Source: CAZKWG01 sp964615375
GTDB taxonomy: Bacteria; Myxococcota_A; UBA796; CAZKWG01
Assembly (NCBI GenBank): GCA_964615375.1
Contig: CAZTOW010000040.1
Span: 29,513 to 93,512, forward strand
Length of the DNA: 64,000 nucleotides
Direction: 5' to 3'
Below the pieces are notes generated by a model that was given only the letters and a program-made list of their open reading frames with translations, made no database searches and was not told the DNA's origin. Position 1 is the stretch's first letter; each line of letters begins with the position of its first letter. Made by a program: the position numbers and the translations under genes. Below are positions 50,684 to 58,765 of this stretch, one piece after another.

Positions 50684-51220
50684 ATGTCTCCCCCCATGTC
50701 CTCCCTCCCCCCCGACCAGCTCCTGCGCCAGTGCCCGCTGTTCCGGTCCATGGACCGCAAGGCCCAGGACGACCTCGCCGAGGTGCTGGAGTTCTACTCC
50801 TTCAAGCAGGGGGAGCGCGTGATTGAGGCCGGGACGCCGGGGCACGCGCTCTACATCCTGCTGGAGGGCTCGCTGGACGTGTACCTGCGCGAGGGGGGCC
50901 AGCGCCTGCACGTCGGCGTGCTGAGGCCGGGCGAGCTGCTCGGCGAGATCGCCTTCCTGGCGCCGGACCAGCTGCGCACCGCGGACGTGCTGGGGCTGGA
51001 GCCGGGGCTGCTGGCCGCGCTCACGGTGGTCTCCTACGAGGAGCTCCGCCAGATCAACCACGGCGCGGCGACGGCCCTGGAGAAGGCCATGCTGGAGGTG
51101 CTGGCCGAGCGCATGGCCGAGACGCACCGCCGCATGGGCGAGCTCCTGGAGCGCTACCGCAACGGCGGCGTCGGCTCGGCGATGAGCTGGCTCCGCGGCG
51201 TGCTGGGAGGTGCAGGGTGA
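50684..51220 (+). CDS. Stand-alone cyclic-nucleotide-binding domain protein
   Basis: 178 residues; ATG at 50684 or, less likely, 50696. The cNMP fold is clear (LFRSMDRKAQDDLAEVLEFYSFKQGERVIEAG, LYILLEGSLDVYL, LLGEIAFLAPDQLRTADVL). No DNA-binding helix-turn-helix follows; the C-terminus is a helix ending RGVLGGAG. It overlaps the next cNMP gene by 4 nt, so the two proteins may form a pair. Confidence 0.85.
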   Translation: MSPPMSSLPPDQLLRQCPLFRSMDRKAQDDLAEVLEFYSFKQGERVIEAGTPGHALYILLEGSLDVYLREGGQRLHVGVLRPGELLGEIAFLAPDQLRTADVLGLEPGLLAALTVVSYEELRQINHGAATALEKAMLEVLAERMAETHRRMGELLERYRNGGVGSAMSWLRGVLGGAG

Positions 51221-51744
51221 GCGCTGAGCTGAACCAGACCATCGACGTCCTCCGCCGCCTCCCCGGCCTCGAGCGCGCGCGCGAGGAGGTGCTGGCCGAG
51301 CTCGCGCGGCACTTCCAGCGCCGCGTCTACAAGAACGAGCCCATCTGCAAGGAGGGCGAGCCCGCGGGCGCCGTGTGGGTGCTGGCCGAGGGCGAGGCGG
51401 AGGTGGTGCGCACCCCGAAGCTCGGCCGGCGCATGGTCGTGGCGAAGCTGGCGCCGGTCTGCCTCTTCGGCCACGCGAGCCTGTTCGGGAACACCGGCCG
51501 CACCGCGTCCATCTACGCGGCGGGCAGGGTCGAGGTGCTCCAGATCTCGCGCACGCAGGTCTTCCTGCTCCTGCGCTCCTCGCCCTTCGAGGTGGCCAGC
51601 GAGTTCCGCCAGGCCCTCATCGTCGCCATGTCCCAGCAGCTCGCCGCCAGCACCCAGGCCCTCTGGAACCTGGCGGAGAGCGTGGGCGCGACGGAGCCGG
51701 CGGAGCTCGAGGAGCGCATCCTCGCTGCAGACAGCCTGGTCTGA
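51217..51744 (+). CDS. Second stand-alone cyclic-nucleotide-binding domain protein
   Basis: 175 residues with a GTG start overlapping the upstream gene. KNEPICKEGEPAGAVWVLAEGEAEVV and CLFGHASLFGNTGRTASIYAAG are the cNMP core; an Arg appears where a cAMP-phosphate-binding Arg is expected. No output domain is attached. Together with the preceding gene this makes two regulatory domains without an obvious effector. Confidence 0.85.
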   Translation: MSAELNQTIDVLRRLPGLERAREEVLAELARHFQRRVYKNEPICKEGEPAGAVWVLAEGEAEVVRTPKLGRRMVVAKLAPVCLFGHASLFGNTGRTASIYAAGRVEVLQISRTQVFLLLRSSPFEVASEFRQALIVAMSQQLAASTQALWNLAESVGATEPAELEERILAADSLV

Positions 51745-51747
51745 CCT

Positions 51748-52620
51748 TCAGCGCTCCTTCTTCTTCGGCGTGAGCTCGACGCTCGCCGCCGGGAAGACCG
51801 TCACGCCGCCGAAGTTCACCGGCAGGTCCAGGACCTCGGTGCGCGCGTAGCTGTAGGCCAGGTTCATCTCCAGCCGCACCCAGACCGGGTCCTTGCCCAC
51901 CCCCAGGCCGCCCGTGCCGTTCACGATGGGGTTCCAGCCCTTCTGCTCTTCCACCGCCACGATCTCGGGCCAGCCGTAGTCTTCGCCGGTCAGGAACCAG
52001 GGCACCACGTAGCGGCCCAGCCGCGCCTCCAGGCCCCCGTAGACCTTGAGGTTCTCCCCCACCCGCGCCCCGGTGAGCCAGCGCGCCGCGAGGTCCCAGC
52101 GCTTCGGCTCCTGGAGCTCCAGCCCGGGGATGAGCGTGCTCACCTTCTGGATGGGGTTGAAGACGTCGAAGACCAGGCCCTCAAACTGGTGCTTGTAGAA
52201 CGCGACGTCGAGGGCGTGCGCGAAGCCGCCGTCAGCACCGTCGCGGAGCCGCCACTTCGCGTCCAGGCGCAGGTCGGAGCTGCTCACCCGCGCGCCCAGG
52301 TCCAGGCCCTCCAGCACGCCCACCCGCGCCGAGAGCCCGTAGACCGTGCCCGGGGGCGAGAGCGCCAGCCCCATGCCCGCGCCCACCGCGCCCGTCAGGG
52401 TGGAGAGCTCCACCGGCTCGCCGCTCTGCCCGTAGTCGATGGCGCCGTCGGTCAGCCGCACGCCCGCCGCCACCGCCCGCGCCGTGGTGCCCAGCGGGAG
52501 CCCGGCGCCCCCCTCCACCGCCACGGAGAGCTGGCCCGGCGCGAGGGTCTCCGGGCCCTGGAGGGTCGCCAGGTTCGCGGCGCAGCCGCAGGTCAGCAGG
52601 GACAGGAGAGGCGCGCGCAT
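51748..52620 (-). CDS. Predicted outer-membrane or surface lipoprotein
   Basis: 290 residues. Signal with a lipobox-like LTCGC (Cys13); the mature part alternates short beta strands and turns (AVAAGVRLTDGAIDYGQSG, RVGVLEGLDLGARVSSSDLRLDAKW) as in outer-membrane beta-barrels. No family is named. It overlaps the NRDE gene as TGATG, suggesting a shared transcript with it. Confidence 0.7.
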   Translation of the reverse strand: MRAPLLSLLTCGCAANLATLQGPETLAPGQLSVAVEGGAGLPLGTTARAVAAGVRLTDGAIDYGQSGEPVELSTLTGAVGAGMGLALSPPGTVYGLSARVGVLEGLDLGARVSSSDLRLDAKWRLRDGADGGFAHALDVAFYKHQFEGLVFDVFNPIQKVSTLIPGLELQEPKRWDLAARWLTGARVGENLKVYGGLEARLGRYVVPWFLTGEDYGWPEIVAVEEQKGWNPIVNGTGGLGVGKDPVWVRLEMNLAYSYARTEVLDLPVNFGGVTVFPAASVELTPKKKER

Positions 52621-53357
52621 CAGGGCTCCCGCAGCGTGATGGCCGAGCGCTCCAGAGCGGCCCGGCGGGCCTCATCGTAGCCGATCGGCGGCTCCTCCAG
52701 GTGGCGCAGCACCCAACGCCCGCCCACGACCTCCAGCTCCGTGTAGCTCACGCTGCGGGCCTCGGGGCGCTCCATGGAGAAGCCGAGCTCGAGCTGCGCC
52801 GGATTCTGCTGGAAGTGGAGGTGGCGCAGCGCCTCGCGCCCCGGATCCGCCGCCCGCAGCGCGTCAAAGAGCCCGAGCCGGTGCGCCCGCACCCGCGGCT
52901 CGTCCAGCCCGGAGCTCACCAGCAGCAGGTCCGCCCAGGGGTGCTCGGCCACGGTCACGCGCGCCCCGTCAGAGACGTGGACCCACACGCCCTCGCCAGG
53001 GATGACCAGCACCGCGCGGAAGGGTCGGTACTGGCCCGCGTCCAGGGCGTCCAGCGTCGCCAGCGCCTCGGCTGGGCCAGAAGCGGCCAGCAGGGTCGCC
53101 GGGATGGCGCCGCGGCTGAGCGGCCGGATCGCGTTCGCGTCGTCCGCGGCGTAGTTGTTCAGCACCGCCGCCACGAAGCCCGCGCTGGAGGCCCCGAACC
53201 AGGTCCCGCCGGCCTCCACGTCCGTGGGGTGGGCCACGCGGCGCCCCTCCGCCTCCAGGAGGCGCAGGGCCCCTCCCAGCGGGCGGCTGCGCCGCTCGTC
53301 GCGGTTCATGGCGACCAGGAAGCCTTGGGGCTGGAGCAGGACGGAGAGCGTGCACAT
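52620..53357 (-). CDS. NRDE family protein (TANGO2-like)
   Basis: 245 residues beginning MCTLSV with the family Cys2, followed by AMNRDERRSRPLGG, the name-giving Asn-Arg-Asp-Glu motif, and GGTWFGASSAGFVAAVLNNY. NRDE proteins resemble N-terminal-nucleophile hydrolases; the bacterial substrate is unknown. An AT-rich stretch (TAAATAATCTAG) precedes the ATG and may contribute a -10. Confidence 0.88.
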   Translation of the reverse strand: MCTLSVLLQPQGFLVAMNRDERRSRPLGGALRLLEAEGRRVAHPTDVEAGGTWFGASSAGFVAAVLNNYAADDANAIRPLSRGAIPATLLAASGPAEALATLDALDAGQYRPFRAVLVIPGEGVWVHVSDGARVTVAEHPWADLLLVSSGLDEPRVRAHRLGLFDALRAADPGREALRHLHFQQNPAQLELGFSMERPEARSVSYTELEVVGGRWVLRHLEEPPIGYDEARRAALERSAITLREP

Positions 53358-53363
53358 ACTAGA

Positions 53364-55937
53364 TTATTTAGCCTCTCGCTGCCGGAAGGCCCACCACGCC
53401 GAGACGATCTCGCGCTTCGAGGCGACCGGGGCCCCCGCCGCGGCGTTGGCGGCGCCGATGGCGAAGGCCAGGGCCCACTGCTCGCGGAGCACGCCAATCG
53501 CATACGAGAGCGGGTTCTTCGGGTCGTAGATGTGGACCGCCTCGCTGGTCACGCCGTTGAGCTCGAGGATGGAGAAGCGCCCGGCCATCAGCGCGTCCAC
53601 GCTCTCCGCGCGCACGTCGAAGCGCCCGAAGTGAAAGCCCCCCTCGAAGCCCTGGCAGAGGGCGTCCACCGCCTCCGTCAGGGCCTCCGTGCGCACGGCG
53701 CTGCCGTCCAGGAACACGCTGCCCTGGCTGTGGGTGCCGATCTCCACGAGGCGCACGCGCTCGCCGGCGGCGGGGACCTCGCCCAGGCGCTCGGCGTGGC
53801 GGCGCAGGTGGGTGGGGGCCATGCAGACCGCCCGATCATCGCCGAGGATCAGCTCCTCGAGCGTGTGGACCCCGTCGCCGGTCACGTCCAGCGGGCGCTT
53901 CTCGGTCATCGAGAAGAGCTCGCCCCGCGCGTGCCCCGGGCGCCGCACGTAGAAGAGGCCGTACTCCACCCCGGCGACGTGGCCCTGGATCAGCGTGTCC
54001 AGCGCGCTCCCGGCGAGGTAGGCCCGCACCTGCTCGTCCGAGCGCGCCACCAGCACCCCGAGGCCGCGCTGGCCGGCGTCCGGCTTCAGCACCACCGGCC
54101 AGCGGCCGAGCTCGCGCTGGAAGGCCAGGGCGGCCTCGACCCGGCGCTCGGCGCTCCAGTCACCCGGCAGCAGGCGGGTGCGGGGGATGCGCGGCTCGCG
54201 GTCGCCGCCCAGGCGCTGGAGGATGTCCCACTTGCTCTCGCCCACCAGGCCGCCCAGCGGGATACCAGGGTTGGAGGCCGTGAACACCGTGAGTGAGCGG
54301 TAGCGCAGGCCCAGGCGCAGGATCTCCAGCACCACCGGCGGGTAGACCCGCCACATCGGCCAGAACTCCCAGCGCGTCTGCCGCCGCCACCAGCCGAGCG
54401 CCAGGCGCCGCCCGCGCCAGGTGAACAGCGGGATGAAGGTGCGCAGCGTGATCACCAGCGCCACCGCCAGCGCCAGCCCCAGGCCCAGCCCCAGCTGCGT
54501 GCGGTCCAGGAGGGCCTGGACGCGCTCGCCCACCAGCGCCGCCCCGCCCACCAGGAGCGGGGTCCACAGCAGCCCGGCCAGGGCGAACCAGCCGGCGAAG
54601 CGCAGCACCGGCGTCTTCAGGATCCCCGCCGCCACGTAGAGCGGCAGGCGCGCCCCGGGCATGAAGCGGCTGGACAGGATCACGGCCGGGCCGTTGCGGT
54701 TGTACCAGGCGCTCGCCCGGTCGACCTGGGCCTCGGTCACCCACCAGCGCAGCGGCGGGAGCCTCAACAGGGGGCGCCCGAAGACCCGCCCCGCCAGGAG
54801 CAGACCGAGGTCGCCGATGAAGATGCCGAGGAAGCAGGCCAGGGTTCCGGCTAGATAACCTAGTCTTCCCTGGCTCACCATCAGGCCCGCGGTGATGCAG
54901 GCCAGGTCCTCGCTCACCAGCGTGGCGGCGGCCAGCAGCCCGCCCACCACCAGCAGGGTGGGGCCCTGGGCCCGGGGCAGGGTGGCGGGGTCGATGGGGA
55001 GCCTTGAGGCCGCCACCCGCGCCGGATCGGCCTCCGCCCGCTGGCGAGCCTCCCCAGACTCCACCCGCGCCAGGAAGGCGTCCACCCGGGCCGCCACGCG
55101 CTCGGGCTGGACGAAGAGGTCGAAGTGGTCGCCCTCGGGGTCGATCTCCAGCTCGCTCTGGGGCACGAGCCGGGCGTGCTCGCGCGCGGCCTCGACCGGC
55201 ACCAGGAAGTCGTGGGCGCCGTGGAGGACCAGCATGGGGCCGTCGTAGCGCTCCAGGATGGGGCGCAGGGGCCGCTGGTCGGTGTCGTAGAAATTGCGGG
55301 CGTAGGCCAGGGAGAAGGGGCCGTCGTCCAGGAGCCCGAAGTGCGGCAGCCCCCAGAGCCCCAGCTGGACGAGCCCGAGCTGCAGGCCGTGGACCGCGTG
55401 GTTGGCGGCGTAGCTGCCCAGGAGCTCGTACTCCTGGGCGCCGATGGTGGCGATGAGCGTGATCGAGGCGACCCGCTCCGGCGCCTGATCCCAGAGCTCC
55501 AGGGCCGCGCCGCCGCCCAGGCTGTGGGTGACGAGGTGGGCGCGGGCCACGCCCAGGTGGTCGAGGAGCTGCAGCAGGTAGTCGGCGTAGGCGCGGACGG
55601 AGTAGTCGGGCACGCCCCGCGCGGAGGCGCCGAAGCCGGGCATGTCGGGGGCGACGGCGCGCCAGCGGGGCGGGAGCGCGCGCATCAGGCCGCTCATCGC
55701 CCCGTGATCGCCGGGGCTCCCGTGGACCATCAGGACCAGCGGGGACTCCGCCGTCTCGCCGGCCCGCTCCTCCCAGGCCAGGCGCGCGGGCTCGTCCAGC
55801 CGCTCCCGACCCTGGACCGCCCGGAGCTCGGCCGTCTGGAGCCCCTCGGGCTCAGGCAGGGGGCGGCGGAGGCGCACGAGGTTGGAGGCCAGCAGCAGCG
55901 CGAGCCAGAGGATCAGCAGCGCCCGCCTTCGGGACAT
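53364..55937 (-). CDS. Alpha/beta hydrolase - DedA/VTT - ATP-grasp fusion membrane protein
   Basis: 857 residues. After an N-terminal membrane helix, residues about 65-290 are an alpha/beta hydrolase: HGSPGDHG oxyanion loop, Ser139 (THSLGGG), Asp243 (HGAHDFL), His271 (EGDHFDL). Residues about 325-510 are a DedA/SNARE-associated (VTT) membrane domain with FIGDLGLLLAG and SRFMPGARLP. Residues about 545-830 resemble an ATP-grasp ligase (VVLKPDAGQRGLGV, ILELNG metal site). The order hydrolase-lipid scramblase-like domain-ligase in one chain is uncommon. It may process and flip a lipid or cell-envelope compound, then ligate it; this is inference. Confidence 0.8.
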   Translation of the reverse strand: MSRRRALLILWLALLLASNLVRLRRPLPEPEGLQTAELRAVQGRERLDEPARLAWEERAGETAESPLVLMVHGSPGDHGAMSGLMRALPPRWRAVAPDMPGFGASARGVPDYSVRAYADYLLQLLDHLGVARAHLVTHSLGGGAALELWDQAPERVASITLIATIGAQEYELLGSYAANHAVHGLQLGLVQLGLWGLPHFGLLDDGPFSLAYARNFYDTDQRPLRPILERYDGPMLVLHGAHDFLVPVEAAREHARLVPQSELEIDPEGDHFDLFVQPERVAARVDAFLARVESGEARQRAEADPARVAASRLPIDPATLPRAQGPTLLVVGGLLAAATLVSEDLACITAGLMVSQGRLGYLAGTLACFLGIFIGDLGLLLAGRVFGRPLLRLPPLRWWVTEAQVDRASAWYNRNGPAVILSSRFMPGARLPLYVAAGILKTPVLRFAGWFALAGLLWTPLLVGGAALVGERVQALLDRTQLGLGLGLALAVALVITLRTFIPLFTWRGRRLALGWWRRQTRWEFWPMWRVYPPVVLEILRLGLRYRSLTVFTASNPGIPLGGLVGESKWDILQRLGGDREPRIPRTRLLPGDWSAERRVEAALAFQRELGRWPVVLKPDAGQRGLGVLVARSDEQVRAYLAGSALDTLIQGHVAGVEYGLFYVRRPGHARGELFSMTEKRPLDVTGDGVHTLEELILGDDRAVCMAPTHLRRHAERLGEVPAAGERVRLVEIGTHSQGSVFLDGSAVRTEALTEAVDALCQGFEGGFHFGRFDVRAESVDALMAGRFSILELNGVTSEAVHIYDPKNPLSYAIGVLREQWALAFAIGAANAAAGAPVASKREIVSAWWAFRQREAK

Positions 55938-55938
55938 G

Positions 55939-56502
55939 CTAGCTCTGGGAGCGGCGCCAGCCGCGCGTGGCCGGCGCCACGCCGAATTCCGGGGGCGGCG
56001 CGTAGCCGCGGGTCTTCAGCTCCAGCGCGATCACGCTGTAGTGATGGACGGCGTGCAGCAGGACGAAGTGCAGCTCGCGGTGGGGCGTGGTGGGGTGGTC
56101 GCCCAGGTGCTGGTCGGCCAGCTCGCCCGCCAGGCAGCGGATACGCAGCGGGCGCAGCAGCATGGAGGGCGGGAGGCGCTCCAGGTGGTCGGCCAGCGCG
56201 CGGGCCAGGGCCATCCCCACCCCCCGGTCCATCTCCACGGTCGCGTCGCGGCGGCGGCCCTCGTAGTGGACCAGCCCGCTGTCCAGGCCCTCCAGGAGGC
56301 AGAGGTAGTGGTCCAGGACATGGCGAAAGTGCGCGCCCACCGTCGATCCGTAGCGGGAGCTCGCGGCGTACTCGGAGAGGGGCAGGGACTCCAGGACGTC
56401 CACCGCCTCCAGCAGCGCGCGCACGTTGTCCTGGACGAGGCGGTCCTCGGTGTGCAGAGAAGGCGGGAGTTCCGGGGGACCCGGGGTGTGCGGCTCAGTC
56501 AT
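55939..56502 (-). CDS. DinB-like metal-binding helical protein
   Basis: 187 residues of a DinB/YfiT-type four-helix bundle; candidate metal-binding residues lie in GAHFRHVLDHYLCLLEG and HAVHHYSVIALEL. In related proteins these bind zinc or nickel and may act as thiol-dependent transferases or hydrolases. It starts divergently from the CPA2 antiporter gene, 89 bp apart. Confidence 0.78.
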   Translation of the reverse strand: MTEPHTPGPPELPPSLHTEDRLVQDNVRALLEAVDVLESLPLSEYAASSRYGSTVGAHFRHVLDHYLCLLEGLDSGLVHYEGRRRDATVEMDRGVGMALARALADHLERLPPSMLLRPLRIRCLAGELADQHLGDHPTTPHRELHFVLLHAVHHYSVIALELKTRGYAPPPEFGVAPATRGWRRSQS

Positions 56503-56591
56503 GGGATCGGCTCCGCGGCTGGCCGCGCACCATAACCGGGTCCCGCGAGGGGAGTTATAGACATGGTCGGCACTGAGGAGCGGCTCCCCCC

Positions 56592-57917
56592 ATGAAGGCC
56601 CGCACGTTGACGTGGCGCCGGATCCCGGCCTTCGTCCTGCTCGTCCTGTCCCTGCAGAGCGCGATCGGCCTCGGCGCGGGGGACGCGCATGCGGCCCTCG
56701 GGACCCTGCTGCTGGGGCTCTCGCTCATCCTGGTGGGCGCGAAGCTCGGCGGAGATCTCGCGGCGCGCCTCGGTCAGCCGCCGGTGCTGGGCGAGCTCCT
56801 GGCCGGCGTGGTGATCGGCAACCTCACGCTGCTGGGGGTGCCGGGCGTCGAGGCCGTGCGCGCCGACCCCACGCTGGCGATGATGGCGGAGCTCGGCGTC
56901 GTCGTGCTGCTCTTCCAGGTGGGCCTGGAGAGCACGGTGCGGCAGATGCTCTCCGTGGGCTTCGCCGCCACCCTGGTCGCCACCCTGGGCGTGGTGGCGC
57001 CCTTCGTGCTGGGCTTCGGGGTGGCCCACTTCCTGCTTCCCCAGGAGGAGATCTACACGCACCTCTTCGTGGGGGCGACGCTGTGCGCGACGAGCGTGGG
57101 CATCACGGCGCGCGTGCTGAAGGACCTGGGCGAGTCCCGGAGCCCGGAGGCGGGGGTGATCCTCGGGGCGGCCGTCGTGGACGACGTCATGGGCCTGGTC
57201 ATCCTGGCGGCGGTCACCAGCCTGATCGCGGCGGCGGAGTCCGGTTCGGCGGTGGACCCGGTCGGGCTCGCCTGGATCGTGGGGAAGGCGGTGCTCTTCC
57301 TCGGCGGGGCGGTGGGCCTGGGGGTCGTGCTGGCGCCGCGCCTCTACCGCGGGGCCTTCCAGCTGCGGGCGCCCGGAGTGTTGCTGGCGGTGAGCCTGGC
57401 CTTCTGCTTCGTGGTGAGCTGGGCGGCGGGGGCCATCGGGCTCGCGCCCATCGTGGGGGCCTTCGCCGCCGGCCTCGTGCTGGAGGGCGCGCACTACCAC
57501 GACTTCGTGGCCCGGGGCGAGCGCGAGCTCGAGCAGCTCATCGAGCCGGTCGCGACCTTCCTCCTGCCCATCTTCTTCGTGCGCATGGGCATGGGCGTGG
57601 ACCTGCGGGTCTTCGGGGACGTGGCCGTGATGGGCATGGCCCTGGCGATCACCGCCGCCGCCATCCTGGGCAAGCAGGCCTGCGCGCTGGGCGTGCTGGG
57701 CCGGCGGGACATGCGCGGGCTGGCCGTGGGCCTGGGGATGATCCCGCGGGGTGAGGTGGGGCTCATCTTCGCCGCCGTGGGCGCGAAGATGACGCTCCAC
57801 GGGCACCCGGTCGTCTCATCCGCGCTGTACTCCGCCATTGTGGTGATGGTGATCCTCACCACCGTGATCACGCCGCCCGCGCTCACCTGGGCGCTCCGGC
57901 GAGGGAAGGGGAGCTGA
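56592..57917 (+). CDS. CPA2 family Na+(K+)/H+ antiporter
   Basis: 441 residues with about 12 helices. LGQPPVLGELLAGVVIGNLTL and the ion-binding half GAAVVDDVMGLVILAAVTSLI carry the paired Asp of CPA2 antiporters; GRRDMRGLAVGLGMIPRGEVGLIFA is the conserved helix-10/11 region. There is no C-terminal TrkA-N domain. It shares TGATG with the CpaE-like gene downstream. Confidence 0.9.
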   Translation: MKARTLTWRRIPAFVLLVLSLQSAIGLGAGDAHAALGTLLLGLSLILVGAKLGGDLAARLGQPPVLGELLAGVVIGNLTLLGVPGVEAVRADPTLAMMAELGVVVLLFQVGLESTVRQMLSVGFAATLVATLGVVAPFVLGFGVAHFLLPQEEIYTHLFVGATLCATSVGITARVLKDLGESRSPEAGVILGAAVVDDVMGLVILAAVTSLIAAAESGSAVDPVGLAWIVGKAVLFLGGAVGLGVVLAPRLYRGAFQLRAPGVLLAVSLAFCFVVSWAAGAIGLAPIVGAFAAGLVLEGAHYHDFVARGERELEQLIEPVATFLLPIFFVRMGMGVDLRVFGDVAVMGMALAITAAAILGKQACALGVLGRRDMRGLAVGLGMIPRGEVGLIFAAVGAKMTLHGHPVVSSALYSAIVVMVILTTVITPPALTWALRRGKGS

Positions 57918-58765
57918 TGCCTCGCTTCGTCATCGAGAGTGACCGCAAGCCCACCGCGATGGCGTCCTCGGTCTGGGGGGGAGGGGACCTCGCCCGCGGG
58001 GCGGTGGTCGCGGTCATCGGGGCCAAGGGCGGCTGCGGCGCCACCACGCTGGCGATGCACATGGCGGCCTCCCGCGCGCGCACGGGGCGGGTGGCGCTGC
58101 TGGACTTCGACTTCCACCGGGGTGGGGTGGCTGGCGCGCTCGACCTGTGGGTGGAGCGCTCCGTCCAGCAGGTGCTGGAGCACGGGCCGCAGCTCGACGT
58201 GGGCGGGCTGATGGAGAACCTCATCGAGCACCGCTCGGGCATGTTCGTGCTGGCCCAGCCCTTCGATCTGAACAACCTGGTGGAGGCGCGCGCGTCGGAC
58301 GTCACGCACCTGCTGGGCGTGGCGGCGCAGGCCTTCGACCGCGTCTTCGTGGACGGGGGCAGCCGGGTGGACGAGGCCATGCTGGGCCTCTGCCTTCGGG
58401 CGGACCTGATCACGCTGGTCTGCGACCCGAACGTGGGCTCGCTGCGCGACGCCCTGCGCCTGGTCCGGCTCCTGCGCAGCCTGGATATCCCCGAGGGGCG
58501 GATCCGCATGGTGTTGAACCGGCTGGACGAGGATCTGGCCTTCTCCCTGCCCGAGACCGCGCAGTCGCACCTGCAGATCCCCTTCATCGCCACCGTGCCC
58601 CGCGACGACGCCTCCTTCCGGCAGGCGGACTTCTCCGGCCGCCTGGTCTGGGACGTGAACCGGCGCAGCCCCACCTCCAAGGGCCTGGAGCGGCTCTGGG
58701 ATCAGGTGGGCGGCGAGAACGAGGAGGTGCTCCTGCGCGAGCTCAGGACTCCAGCGCGTCGGTGA
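57917..58765 (+). CDS. CpaE-like MinD/ParA family ATPase
   Basis: 282 residues. The P-loop GAKGGCGATT has Lys37 (deviant Walker A signature) but Ala42 in place of the usual second Lys, as in CpaE/TadZ pilus-localising proteins; LLDFDFHRGG and FVDGGSRVDEAML correspond to switch regions. No other tad or cpa gene is present here, so it is an orphan, transcribed with an antiporter. Its end overlaps the opposing permease gene by 23 nt. Confidence 0.8.
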   Translation: MPRFVIESDRKPTAMASSVWGGGDLARGAVVAVIGAKGGCGATTLAMHMAASRARTGRVALLDFDFHRGGVAGALDLWVERSVQQVLEHGPQLDVGGLMENLIEHRSGMFVLAQPFDLNNLVEARASDVTHLLGVAAQAFDRVFVDGGSRVDEAMLGLCLRADLITLVCDPNVGSLRDALRLVRLLRSLDIPEGRIRMVLNRLDEDLAFSLPETAQSHLQIPFIATVPRDDASFRQADFSGRLVWDVNRRSPTSKGLERLWDQVGGENEEVLLRELRTPARR

